13,383 bases of DNA, taken from assembly GCA_938004315.1 (NCBI GenBank), contig CALKWG010000494.1, positions 1 through 13,383 of the forward strand, written 5' to 3'. Of the stretch, positions 1-6,220 are shown piece by piece. The notes below the pieces were generated by a model. That model had not been told where the DNA came from and did not search any database. It worked only from the letters and a program-made list of their open reading frames with translations. The first letter of the stretch is position 1. The number at the start of each line of letters is the position of its first letter. The DNA is from an uncultured Spirochaetaceae bacterium (GTDB lineage Bacteria; Spirochaetota; Spirochaetia; Treponematales; UBA12059). The position numbers and the translations under genes were made by a program.

Positions 1-16
1 ACGCAAGCAATCGCAA

Positions 17-53
17 AGCCAATTTCAAAAGTAACCGACTTTTGAAATTGGCT
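17..53. repeat. Perfect 16-bp inverted repeat with 5-nt loop
   Basis: The arms at 17-32 and 38-53 are perfect reverse complements around the loop AACCG. The stem is AT-rich and no T-tract follows on either strand, so it is not a classical intrinsic terminator. It could be an RNA stem at the end of an upstream transcript, or a DNA-level cruciform or protein-binding site upstream of the symporter operon promoter. Function is not known. Confidence 0.7.
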
Positions 54-61
54 AACGGTGA

Positions 62-79
62 GTATTTTAGTAAAAATAC
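62..79. promoter_or_regulatory. AT-rich palindrome upstream of promoter
   Basis: The arms GTATTTT (62-68) and AAAATAC (73-79) are perfectly complementary around AGTA. The site ends four bases before the -35 box of the symporter operon. It could be a regulator-binding site or part of an AT-rich upstream promoter element. The palindrome is seen directly; the role is inference. Confidence 0.4.
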
Positions 80-81
80 AA

Positions 82-100
82 ATTGACAATAAATGTCAAT
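82..100. promoter_or_regulatory. Operator-like palindrome overlapping the -35 box
   Basis: ATTGACA (82-88) and TGTCAAT (94-100) form a perfect 7-bp inverted repeat with a 5-nt spacer, ATAAA. The left arm contains the -35 hexamer TTGACA. A dimeric repressor bound here would block RNA polymerase, so this is a good operator candidate. No regulator gene is present in the window to pair with it. Confidence 0.5.
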
Positions 101-116
101 AGTGTATCTTTACCCC
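83..116 (+). promoter_or_regulatory. Promoter of the symporter operon (leaderless)
   Basis: The -35 box is a perfect TTGACA at 83-88. A 16-base spacer follows, then the -10 box TATCTT at 105-110. Six bases (111-116) separate the -10 box from the ATG at 117, so transcription is expected to begin at or very near the start codon. No Shine-Dalgarno sequence would be carried. An alternative in-frame ATG lies at 126. Confidence 0.65.
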
Positions 117-350
117 ATGGTAGAGATGACTCGTCATACGGCCGGGCGCGTATATTTGATAGCGCTCCTGCTGTCGGTCGTCGGCTTCATAGTCCTCATG
201 GCGGTCGGGGTTACCACGACCCCCGCCGGGGCTGAGCCGACCTTGGTATTCGGGTGGATGACCATGCCCCTCGTGATCGGCGTAGGGTTCGTCGCGTATT
301 GGCTGGTCGCCTACATCATCTATTTCTTCTTCTTCTGGCCATACAGGTAG
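117..350 (+). CDS. Small two-helix membrane protein, probable symporter partner
   Basis: This 77-residue protein starts at ATG 117, six bases after a -10 box. The alternative in-frame ATG at 126 would give 74 residues, and a start at 93 would lie inside the promoter. It has two hydrophobic stretches, VYLIALLLSVVGFIVLMAVG and a second from about PLVIGVGF to IIYFFFFW, ending in a short basic tail. Its TAG stop overlaps the AGGAGG ribosome binding site of the next gene, so the two are tightly coupled. Small two-helix proteins directly upstream of sodium:solute symporters are a recurring arrangement, for example YhdT with PanF and the YjcH-type proteins with ActP. A role as a small subunit or assembly partner of the symporter is inferred from position and topology; I cannot assign a specific family. 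Confidence 0.8.
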   Translation: MVEMTRHTAGRVYLIALLLSVVGFIVLMAVGVTTTPAGAEPTLVFGWMTMPLVIGVGFVAYWLVAYIIYFFFFWPYR

Positions 351-359
351 GAGGTCCCC

Positions 360-1904
360 ATGGGATTTACGCTCGCGGTATTAGGCGGCTTCGGCGCCGT
401 CATCGTGCTCATGGCGGCCTACGGCTATCGGATCTCCGCCAAGACCGCCGAGGATTACATGCTCGGCGGCCGTACGATCGGCGTCGTCGTCATGTTCTTC
501 TTCGTCCTCTTCGCCATCTCGTCGGCATGGACCTTCTACGGCTTCCCTGGCCTCCTCTACACCAAGGGGCCGGGCTACGTCACCTTCATCTGGGGCAGCG
601 TCGCCGGCTTCGCCGGGCTCTACATGTTCCTGGGCCCGCGGCTCTGGGCCCTAGCCAAGATAAACCGCTTCCTCTCCCCGGTCGAGGTGCTCGGCGAGCG
701 CTATCAGTCCAAGGCGCTCAAGCTCATCCTCTCGCTATCTATCCTGGCCTTCATCGTCCCCTACGTCGGCATACAACCCTTGGGCGTCGGCGCCGGCTTC
801 GAGGCCCTGACGGGCCTACCGGCCGTATGGGGCGCCATCTATACGGCCATCATCCTCATCGTGCTCGTGCTCCTCGGAGGCATGCGCATCGTGGCTTGGG
901 TGAACATCTTCCTCGGCGTGGTCTACATGACGGCGCTCCTAGGGAGCCTCGTCTGGGTCGTGGCCGCGCTCTTCCCCGACGGCGGCCTGGTACAGGCGGC
1001 GTCGCAGGTTCTGGCGACCCGTCCGGCCCTCTTATCCGACCCCGGCCCCGTCGGCGCCTACACCCCGGTGGTGCTCGGCGGCACCTTCGTCGTAGGCCTT
1101 TTGGCCTTCAGCTGGCCTCACGTAGCCATCGGCTGCATGACCGCGCGCGACAAAAGCCTCTTTAAGTGGTTCCCGCTCCTCATCTTCGTCTTCGGCGGCC
1201 TCTTCTTCTACATCCTGCCCTTCCTCTGGGGCTCGTTGGTCGCCCCCGCGGCCATGCCCCTGGCTGAGCTCGAGGCCTTAGCGGCCCAGAACGGCGTCGC
1301 CCTACAGGTAGAGGCGGATCGCGTCGTTCAGACGGTGATCAAGCGCACCCTGCCCGATTGGTTCGGCGTGTTCGTCCTCCTCGGCGTCATCGCCGCGGCG
1401 GTCAGCACCGCGGCAGTGCAGCTCATGACCTCCAGCGTCATCGTCAGCCGCGACGTCATCCAGGGCCTCTTTAAGCCCGACGCGAGCGACAAACAGATCA
1501 CCACCTGGGCGCGCTGGTCGGTGGTAGCCATCGTCATCCTGAGCCTTATCGTGAGCGCCTTCAATACCGGCGCCATGGCGCTGTACCTGACCGACGTGAG
1601 CGTCCCCGGTTTCGCCCAGTGGGGACCCGCCCTGGTCGGCGGCCTCCTCTGGAAGCGCGGCACCAAGCAGGGCGCCATCGCCGGCACCCTGGCGGGCATA
1701 GGCTACCTGCTCCTCAGCCTCTTCGTAGTGGTCGGCGGCGAGCGGATCCTGGTAGTGGGGCATCCGGTCCTGGCCAGCCTCCTCGTCAACACCATCGTCT
1801 ATATCGTCGTAAGTAAGCTTAGCCGCAAGCCCGGCGAGGACATCGAGAACCAGTTCTTCCACGAGGTCGAGGCCTATCTGGCGGCCGAGACCGGCGGGAG
1901 GTAG
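360..1904 (+). CDS. Sodium:solute symporter (SSS family)
   Basis: This 514-residue polytopic membrane protein has about 13 hydrophobic segments and the usual length of the SSS (SLC5-like) family. Family hallmarks visible are AEDYMLGGRTIG near residue 30, SSAWTFYGFPG at 54-64, the helix AAAVSTAAVQLMTSSVIVSRD at about 345-365 whose Ser-Thr corresponds to the conserved sodium site, and WKRGTKQGAIAG at 431-442. The start is firm: AGGAGG at 349-354 lies five bases before the ATG. The substrate cannot be read from sequence. Because acyl-CoA synthetase sequence follows in the same operon, a monocarboxylate or another organic acid is the likeliest cargo. The stop is three bases from the next start, with GGGAGG serving as that gene's ribosome binding site. 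Confidence 0.93.
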   Translation: MGFTLAVLGGFGAVIVLMAAYGYRISAKTAEDYMLGGRTIGVVVMFFFVLFAISSAWTFYGFPGLLYTKGPGYVTFIWGSVAGFAGLYMFLGPRLWALAKINRFLSPVEVLGERYQSKALKLILSLSILAFIVPYVGIQPLGVGAGFEALTGLPAVWGAIYTAIILIVLVLLGGMRIVAWVNIFLGVVYMTALLGSLVWVVAALFPDGGLVQAASQVLATRPALLSDPGPVGAYTPVVLGGTFVVGLLAFSWPHVAIGCMTARDKSLFKWFPLLIFVFGGLFFYILPFLWGSLVAPAAMPLAELEALAAQNGVALQVEADRVVQTVIKRTLPDWFGVFVLLGVIAAAVSTAAVQLMTSSVIVSRDVIQGLFKPDASDKQITTWARWSVVAIVILSLIVSAFNTGAMALYLTDVSVPGFAQWGPALVGGLLWKRGTKQGAIAGTLAGIGYLLLSLFVVVGGERILVVGHPVLASLLVNTIVYIVVSKLSRKPGEDIENQFFHEVEAYLAAETGGR

Positions 1905-1907
1905 ACA

Positions 1908-3365
1908 TTGGCCGGAAACGAAACCTGGCGGCTCATCTATAATCCCGACGGCGACACGGCCGACATCGTGTCGTACGGCGCCTCGATCGCCGAGGGCCGC
2001 ATCGCCGGCAAATACCAGCTCTCGACCACCCTGGTTCCCGACACGCTCGTGATCCAGAAGAGCCGGGAGTTAGGTATAGTCGCCGGCGCCGACGTGGTCG
2101 TGGAGAAGGAGCTGGCCGCCTCGCAGAAGATAGCGGTGGCGCGCCTGCCCAGGCAGGGCCGCAACGGCGCCCGGCCGGTCGGCACGGTGCAGCTGGCCGA
2201 GCTCACCTCCAAGGCCTCGAGCAAGTTCAAGGCCGCGGAGGTGGACCCGGACGAGCCGGCGGTCCTCATCTATACCTCGGGCACCACCGGCAATCCCAAG
2301 GGCGCCATGGTGACGCATAGGAATCTCAACTTCCAATGCACGACCATCGTGAAGTCCCTCATCGACTTCAGCCCGGACGACCGGGTGATAGGCGTCCTCC
2401 CGCTCTATCACATCTACGGCCTGGCTAACGCCTTGATCGTATCGCTACACTACGGCGCCTGCCTGGTCCTCATGCCGCAGTACAGCCCGCAGAGCCTCCT
2501 CGAGACCATCGAGAAGCACCAGGCGACCATGATGCCGGCCATCCCGTCGATGTACCAGCTGCTCCTCGGCCTGTCGCGCATCAAGAGCCGGCAGACCAAG
2601 ATACCCAAGAGCCTGAAGCACTGCATCTCGGGCGGCGCGCCGCTGCCCTTGGCCGTCCTCAAGGACTTCGCCGAGGCCTTCAGCACGACGATCATGGAGG
2701 GCTACGGCCTTACCGAGTCGACGAGCTCCGTCTGCGCCAACGGCGTGGGCGGCCGGTTCAAGGACGGCTCCATAGGCCGGCCGGCCGAGGGGGTCGAGAT
2801 GAAGGTGGTGGGCGAGGACGGCGCCGAGCTGCCCGACGGGCAGGAGGGCGAGATCGCCATCCGCTCGACGACCATCTTCAGGGGTTACTGGAACAACCCC
2901 GCGGCCACGGCCCAGGTCCTGGACGCCGACGGCTGGTTCCACTCGGGCGACCTGGGTTACCGTGACGCCGACGGTTACTACTTCATCACGGACCGCAAGA
3001 AGGACATCATCATCTCGCACGGCTACAATATCAGCCCCCGCGAGGTGGAGGAGGTCCTGGCCGAGCACCCCAAGGTGTCGGAGGCCGCGGTCGTCAACCT
3101 CGTAAGCCCCAAGGGCGAGGAGACCGTCACCGCCTTCGTGGTGCCTAAATTCTCCGGTCCCGACAATACGCCGGCCGCCGGCGAGGAGCCGCCTAGCCAC
3201 CGCGAGCTGCAGGAGTACTGCGAGCTGCACCTGGCCCCGTACAAGCGCCCGCGCTCGTACGTGGTCCTCTCGGCCCTGCCCAAGAGCGCGACCGGCAAGG
3301 TGCTCAGGAAGGAGCTCCGGGGCGACGCGGAGGATAAACGGCTCATAGACAGGAGCGCCCGATGA
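1908..3365 (+). CDS. Chimera: lipoate-ligase-like N-part + acyl-CoA synthetase C-part
   Basis: This 485-residue protein starts at TTG 1908, with GGGAGG six bases upstream. Residues about 95-485 are an AMP-forming acyl-CoA synthetase from the ATP-loop onward: YTSGTTGNPKG (122-132), EGYGLTES (264-271), GWFHSGDLG (342-350), DRKKDIIISHGYNISPREVE (362-381) and PKSATGKVLRKEL with the catalytic Lys464. The roughly 150 residues that normally precede YTSGTTG are missing. Residues 1-94 instead resemble the start of lipoate-protein ligases: TWRLI, PDTLVIQK (compare ADTVVIGR in E. coli LplA) and VARLPRQGRNGARPVGTV (compare the LARR..GGGAVFHDLG region). The missing synthetase N-part is in the next gene. 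The join is at Gly92-Thr93-Val94. Alone it probably cannot form a complete adenylation N-domain. The synthetase part is certain; the lipoate-ligase part is a reading from recalled family sequences. Confidence 0.85.
   Translation: MAGNETWRLIYNPDGDTADIVSYGASIAEGRIAGKYQLSTTLVPDTLVIQKSRELGIVAGADVVVEKELAASQKIAVARLPRQGRNGARPVGTVQLAELTSKASSKFKAAEVDPDEPAVLIYTSGTTGNPKGAMVTHRNLNFQCTTIVKSLIDFSPDDRVIGVLPLYHIYGLANALIVSLHYGACLVLMPQYSPQSLLETIEKHQATMMPAIPSMYQLLLGLSRIKSRQTKIPKSLKHCISGGAPLPLAVLKDFAEAFSTTIMEGYGLTESTSSVCANGVGGRFKDGSIGRPAEGVEMKVVGEDGAELPDGQEGEIAIRSTTIFRGYWNNPAATAQVLDADGWFHSGDLGYRDADGYYFITDRKKDIIISHGYNISPREVEEVLAEHPKVSEAAVVNLVSPKGEETVTAFVVPKFSGPDNTPAAGEEPPSHRELQEYCELHLAPYKRPRSYVVLSALPKSATGKVLRKELRGDAEDKRLIDRSAR
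2181..2188 (+). repeat. Breakpoint microhomology, copy 1
   Basis: GGCACGGT encodes Gly92-Thr93-Val94 of the gene at 1908 and is identical, in the same frame, to 3818-3825. Extending left, 2175-2188 matches 3812-3825 at 12 of 14 bases. It marks the point where lipoate-ligase-like sequence gives way to acyl-CoA synthetase sequence. Confidence 0.6.
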
Positions 3366-4288
3366 TGTTCGGCAAGTCCAAGGCGGCCGAGCCGCTCCCC
3401 CTGGGCCTGGGCGCCACGCTCGAGGCTATCGCGGAGCGGCACCGCAAGCGCGAGGCGATACGCTTCGAGAACCGGATCTACACCTATCAGGAGCTCGACG
3501 AGGAGGCTAGCCGGGTCGCCGGCGGCCTGGCGTCGATAGGCGTCAAGAAGGGCGACCGCGTGGCCATCATGCTGCCCAACATCCCCGAGTTCGTCTTCAG
3601 CCTCTACGGAGTCCAGAAGCTCGGCGCCGTCGCCGTGCCCTTTAACACGATGTATAAGGGCCGCGAGATCAGCTTCATCCTGCGCGACTCGGGGGCCAAG
3701 GCCATCGTGTGCCTGTCCAACTTCGCGCCGCTCATCCAGGAGATCCAATCCGAGTGCCCGGCGCTCGAGCGCGTCGTCGTAACCGGCCAGCGGAGCTTCG
3801 TTTTCGTCGACCCGGCGGGCACGGTCAACGCGCAGATGGTCTTCGAGCGCTCCCGCTTCCCAGACCCGTCGGCCGCCTTCCATGCGATCGGCGGCGCCTT
3901 GGTGGAGACCTTCAAGGCGCTCGGCGTCGACGACGCTTGGTACAGCCATATCGGCGCCGTGCGGGCCAGCGGCAAGAAGCTGGCGACCATCATCCTGAGC
4001 GAGATCGAGAACCTCTACGTCGCCAACGTGGTGACCTGGCTCTCGCCCATGGATACGGCGCCGCTCTTCAAGGTGATGTACGTGCCGCCCGAGATCAAGG
4101 AGCGCGCGCTCGAGCCCATGACCAGCGTCAAGCAGGAGAGCGGCAAGGACGTCGGCCTCAGGGAGTTCAAGGACGCCCTCGTAGCCCAGCTGTCGGCCAC
4201 GCTCCAGGTGCGCTTCGAGCCGGGAAAGCTGACGCGCGACGAGCTCATCGCCTACGAAAAGAACCGCGCCTTAGCCGGCAGGATCTAG
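3362..4288 (+). CDS. Chimera: acyl-CoA synthetase N-part + lipoate-ligase-like C-part
   Basis: This 308-residue protein overlaps the previous stop as ATGA, with AGGAG at 3351-3355 as ribosome binding site; ATG 3365 is an alternative start. Residues 1-155 match the N-terminal part of AMP-forming acyl-CoA synthetases: YTYQELDEEASRVAGGL (40-56), GVKKGDRVAIMLPNIPEF (60-77), GAVAVPFNTMYKGREISFIL (88-107) and ERVVVTGQ (136-143). No YTSGTTG or later motif follows. From residue 156 the sequence resembles the rest of a lipoate-protein ligase: NAQMVF (compare LNFSVV), ALVETFKALGV (179-189), GAVRASGKKLA (198-208) with a lysine at the position of the family's ligand-binding lysine, and FKVMYVPPEIKERALEPMTS (236-255). 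The two parts complete exactly what the preceding gene lacks. The join is Gly153-Thr154-Val155. Whether the two proteins assemble and act together is unknown. Confidence 0.82.
   Translation: MMFGKSKAAEPLPLGLGATLEAIAERHRKREAIRFENRIYTYQELDEEASRVAGGLASIGVKKGDRVAIMLPNIPEFVFSLYGVQKLGAVAVPFNTMYKGREISFILRDSGAKAIVCLSNFAPLIQEIQSECPALERVVVTGQRSFVFVDPAGTVNAQMVFERSRFPDPSAAFHAIGGALVETFKALGVDDAWYSHIGAVRASGKKLATIILSEIENLYVANVVTWLSPMDTAPLFKVMYVPPEIKERALEPMTSVKQESGKDVGLREFKDALVAQLSATLQVRFEPGKLTRDELIAYEKNRALAGRI
3818..3825 (+). repeat. Breakpoint microhomology, copy 2
   Basis: GGCACGGT encodes Gly153-Thr154-Val155 of the gene at 3362, in the same frame as copy 1 at 2181-2188. Upstream of it the protein is acyl-CoA synthetase; downstream it is lipoate-ligase-like. 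Confidence 0.6.
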
Positions 4289-4308
4289 CTCCCTCGGCCT
4301 AGCTATCC

Positions 4309-4340
4309 GCCCCGGCGCAGCCATGGCGCCGGGGCTTTTC
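4309..4340 (+). terminator. Intrinsic terminator of the symporter operon
   Basis: The perfect 10-bp stem GCCCCGGCGC (4309-4318) pairs with GCGCCGGGGC (4326-4335) around a 7-nt loop, followed by TTTTCTCTT. It starts about 20 bases after the stop of the last + strand gene. On the - strand no T-tract follows, so it serves the + strand operon and not the converging lipoprotein gene. Confidence 0.88.
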
Positions 4341-4342
4341 TC

Positions 4343-5167
4343 TTAGAAGCGGATCAGGAGCTCGGCCGAGGCGCGTATGCCTCCTACTGGATAGAAGTAA
4401 TCGTTGTCGAAGCCCTGGCTCGTCAGGTCGCCGAAGAGGTAAGCCTCGGGATTGATGGAAACTCCGAGCTTGACGGCCTCGAGATTGAGGATATATAAGC
4501 CCGCCCCGCAGGCGAGATGCAGACCGCCGAGCGAGTCGTACGAAATGAGGTCCCCCCCCGACGGTAGAGGATTCTTGAACTCCCAAGAGAACAAGAACCC
4601 GCCCATCTGAGCGCCGAGATAGGGCGAGAGGACGGGCCAATCCGGGAACGGCGCCCATCGGAGCTCGACCCCGGCCCTGAGAAAGAGCGTCGAGTCGTCT
4701 ACGCTCTCTGCCAGGGCGCTCCCGGCTCGGAGGCCCGTCGCCATGAAGCCGGCGTAGAGCCCGCCTTCGACCCTGTCGGCCCCGCGCGCGAGCAGGATGA
4801 GGTCGCCGTCGGCTACGCCCTCGAACCCGCCGGACATGAGGGGCGAGCGCCCGCCGCGTACGCCGAAATAAGGCGGGGGAAAATCGAAGGCCTCCGGCGG
4901 CTCCTGGCCTGGCGCATCGGTCCCGCTCGGCGAGATGACGATGATCGAGCCTCGATAGGCTCCCGGCTCGTCCCGCGGCGGCGAGCGATAGGCCGGCGCG
5001 CTCGGCACTTCACGCGAGCCCTGGTAGTCGTCGCGCGACTTGTCCATGGCGTCGCTCAGGCTGCCGCGCCTGACCGGCGGATCGCTAGAGCACGCCATGA
5101 GGAGCAGGGCGGCGATGAAGGCCAGGCAAATCGCCGCGGCCTCGCGGGGCTTCTTTCCTACGTTCAT
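4343..5167 (-). CDS. Outer-membrane lipoprotein, probable small beta-barrel
   Basis: This 274-residue protein is read from ATG 5167; an in-frame TTG at 5194 would add nine residues but lies upstream of the predicted -10 box. The N-terminus is a lipoprotein signal: basic NVGKKPRE, a hydrophobic run and LLMAC, with lipidation expected at Cys26. A Pro/Ser/Asp-rich linker covers roughly residues 27-110. The rest alternates polar and hydrophobic residues with many glycines, as in beta-strands, and ends in ASAELLIRF, a terminal-Phe ending typical of outer-membrane barrels. It has its own promoter directly after the terminator of the ABC operon, so it is probably a separate unit. No family was recognised. 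Function is unknown; a surface or periplasmic envelope location is inferred. Confidence 0.75.
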   Translation of the reverse strand: MNVGKKPREAAAICLAFIAALLLMACSSDPPVRRGSLSDAMDKSRDDYQGSREVPSAPAYRSPPRDEPGAYRGSIIVISPSGTDAPGQEPPEAFDFPPPYFGVRGGRSPLMSGGFEGVADGDLILLARGADRVEGGLYAGFMATGLRAGSALAESVDDSTLFLRAGVELRWAPFPDWPVLSPYLGAQMGGFLFSWEFKNPLPSGGDLISYDSLGGLHLACGAGLYILNLEAVKLGVSINPEAYLFGDLTSQGFDNDYFYPVGGIRASAELLIRF

Positions 5168-5173
5168 ACCGGG

Positions 5174-5202
5174 ATTGTAGCGCGCCGGGGCCAAGAGCGC
5201 AA
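5174..5202 (-). promoter_or_regulatory. Promoter of the lipoprotein gene (leaderless)
   Basis: On the - strand a TTGCGC -35 box (5197-5202), a 17-base spacer and a TACAAT -10 box (5174-5179) are followed by six bases and then ATG 5167. Transcription would begin on the start codon. No Shine-Dalgarno sequence is visible before this ATG. The first two bases of the -35 box are the last T bases of the upstream terminator's T-tract. Confidence 0.6.
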
Positions 5203-5231
5203 AAAAACCCGACCCGCTACCGCGGATCGGG
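5201..5231 (-). terminator. Intrinsic terminator of the peptide ABC operon
   Basis: Read on the - strand, CCCGATCCGC (5231-5222) pairs with GCGGGTCGGG (5217-5208) around a 4-nt loop, followed by seven T bases (5207-5201). One pair is a G-T wobble, which on the + strand would be a C-A mismatch, so the element works best for - strand transcripts. It lies about 26 bases after the last ABC gene. The same stem recurs at 13314-13339. Confidence 0.9.
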
Positions 5232-5257
5232 CTATAAATGGATCGGGCGTTATCCGC

Positions 5258-6220
5258 CTAGTACAGATGGCAGGCCACGAACCTGTTTTCTTTGACGCAC
5301 TTGAACTCGGGCACCTCGCTCATGCATTTGTCCATCTTCCTCGGGCAGCGCGTATGGAAGACGCAGCCCTTGGGCGGGTTGATGGGGCTCGGTACGTCGC
5401 CGACGAGCAGCTGTCGGCTCACGACGCGGTGCGGGTCGGGCAGGGGAACCGATTCGAGTAGGGCCTTGGTATAGGGGTGGAGGGGCTCCTCGAAGAGGGC
5501 GGCCGAGGCGGCCAGCTCCATCGCCTTGCCGAGGTACATCACCATGATGCGGTCGGAGATATGCTTGACCACCGATAGGTCGTGCGAGATGAACATGTAG
5601 GTCAAGTCCAGCTTCTCCTGGAGCTCCATGAAGAGGTTGATGACCTGCGCCTGGATGGACACGTCGAGGGCGGAGACCGACTCGTCGCAGACCACGAACT
5701 TGGGGTTCAGCGCGATCGCGCGCGCGATACTGATGCGCTGGCGCTGGCCGCCGGAGAACTCGTGCGGATAACGGCGCAGGTGGTAGGGCGATAGGCCGAC
5801 CAAGGCCAGGAGCTCCTCGACGCGTGCCTTCCGCTCATCCTTACCTAGGCCCAGGTGGATCTCCAAGGGCTCGCCGATGATGCGGCCCACGGTCTGGCGC
5901 GGATTGAGCGACGAGAAGGGATCCTGGAAGATGAGCTGCATGTCGCGTCGCTTCAGGCGCATCTCTTCCTTGCTCAGCCCGGAGATGTCCTCGCCGTCGA
6001 AGCGGACGCTGCCGGCGGTCGGCTCGTGCAGGCGGATGACGGCGCGGCCTAGGGTCGACTTGCCGCAGCCCGACTCGCCCACGACGCCGAGGGTCTCGCC
6101 CTTTTGGATGTCGAAGCTGACGCCGTCGACGGCCTTGACGAAGAGCTGCTCCTTGGCGAAGAGCTCCTTCTTAAGCGGGAAATGTTTCTTGAGGTCGCGT
6201 GCCTCTATGAGCGTGGCCAT
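5258..6220 (-). CDS. Peptide ABC transporter ATPase (OppF/DppF type)
   Basis: This 320-residue ATPase is the second nucleotide-binding subunit of the importer. The start is ATG 6220, sharing one base with the upstream stop (TGATG) and preceded by AAGGAGGG; a longer frame to 6343 only runs back over the previous gene. Motifs are Walker [10 protein letters not shown] (48-56), signature FSGGQRQR (155-162), Walker B FVVCDES (175-181) and switch His213 in ISHDLSVV. The C-terminal region has the oligopeptide-type extension with cysteines at 286, 292, 299, 308 and 317; such cysteines bind an iron-sulfur cluster in some family members. It would act at the inner membrane with the partner ATPase and the two permeases. 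It is the last gene of the operon. Confidence 0.95.
   Translation of the reverse strand: MATLIEARDLKKHFPLKKELFAKEQLFVKAVDGVSFDIQKGETLGVVGESGCGKSTLGRAVIRLHEPTAGSVRFDGEDISGLSKEEMRLKRRDMQLIFQDPFSSLNPRQTVGRIIGEPLEIHLGLGKDERKARVEELLALVGLSPYHLRRYPHEFSGGQRQRISIARAIALNPKFVVCDESVSALDVSIQAQVINLFMELQEKLDLTYMFISHDLSVVKHISDRIMVMYLGKAMELAASAALFEEPLHPYTKALLESVPLPDPHRVVSRQLLVGDVPSPINPPKGCVFHTRCPRKMDKCMSEVPEFKCVKENRFVACHLY

Noticed and set aside
254..1165. 303-residue open frame overlapping the symporter
   Set aside because: It is extremely rich in Arg, Gly and His, the signature of a shifted frame in GC-rich coding DNA, and lies wholly over two well-supported membrane-protein genes.
2150..3830. Chimeric genes as sequencing frameshifts
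   Set aside because: Each gene is one uninterrupted frame, and the missing parts are not in another frame nearby but in the partner gene, so frameshifts cannot explain the pattern.
2445..3949. Long - strand open frames opposite the chimeric genes
   Set aside because: Their composition (many Asp, Gly, Arg, Val, Leu) is that of antisense shadows. The + strand carries clear acyl-CoA synthetase motifs and ribosome binding sites.
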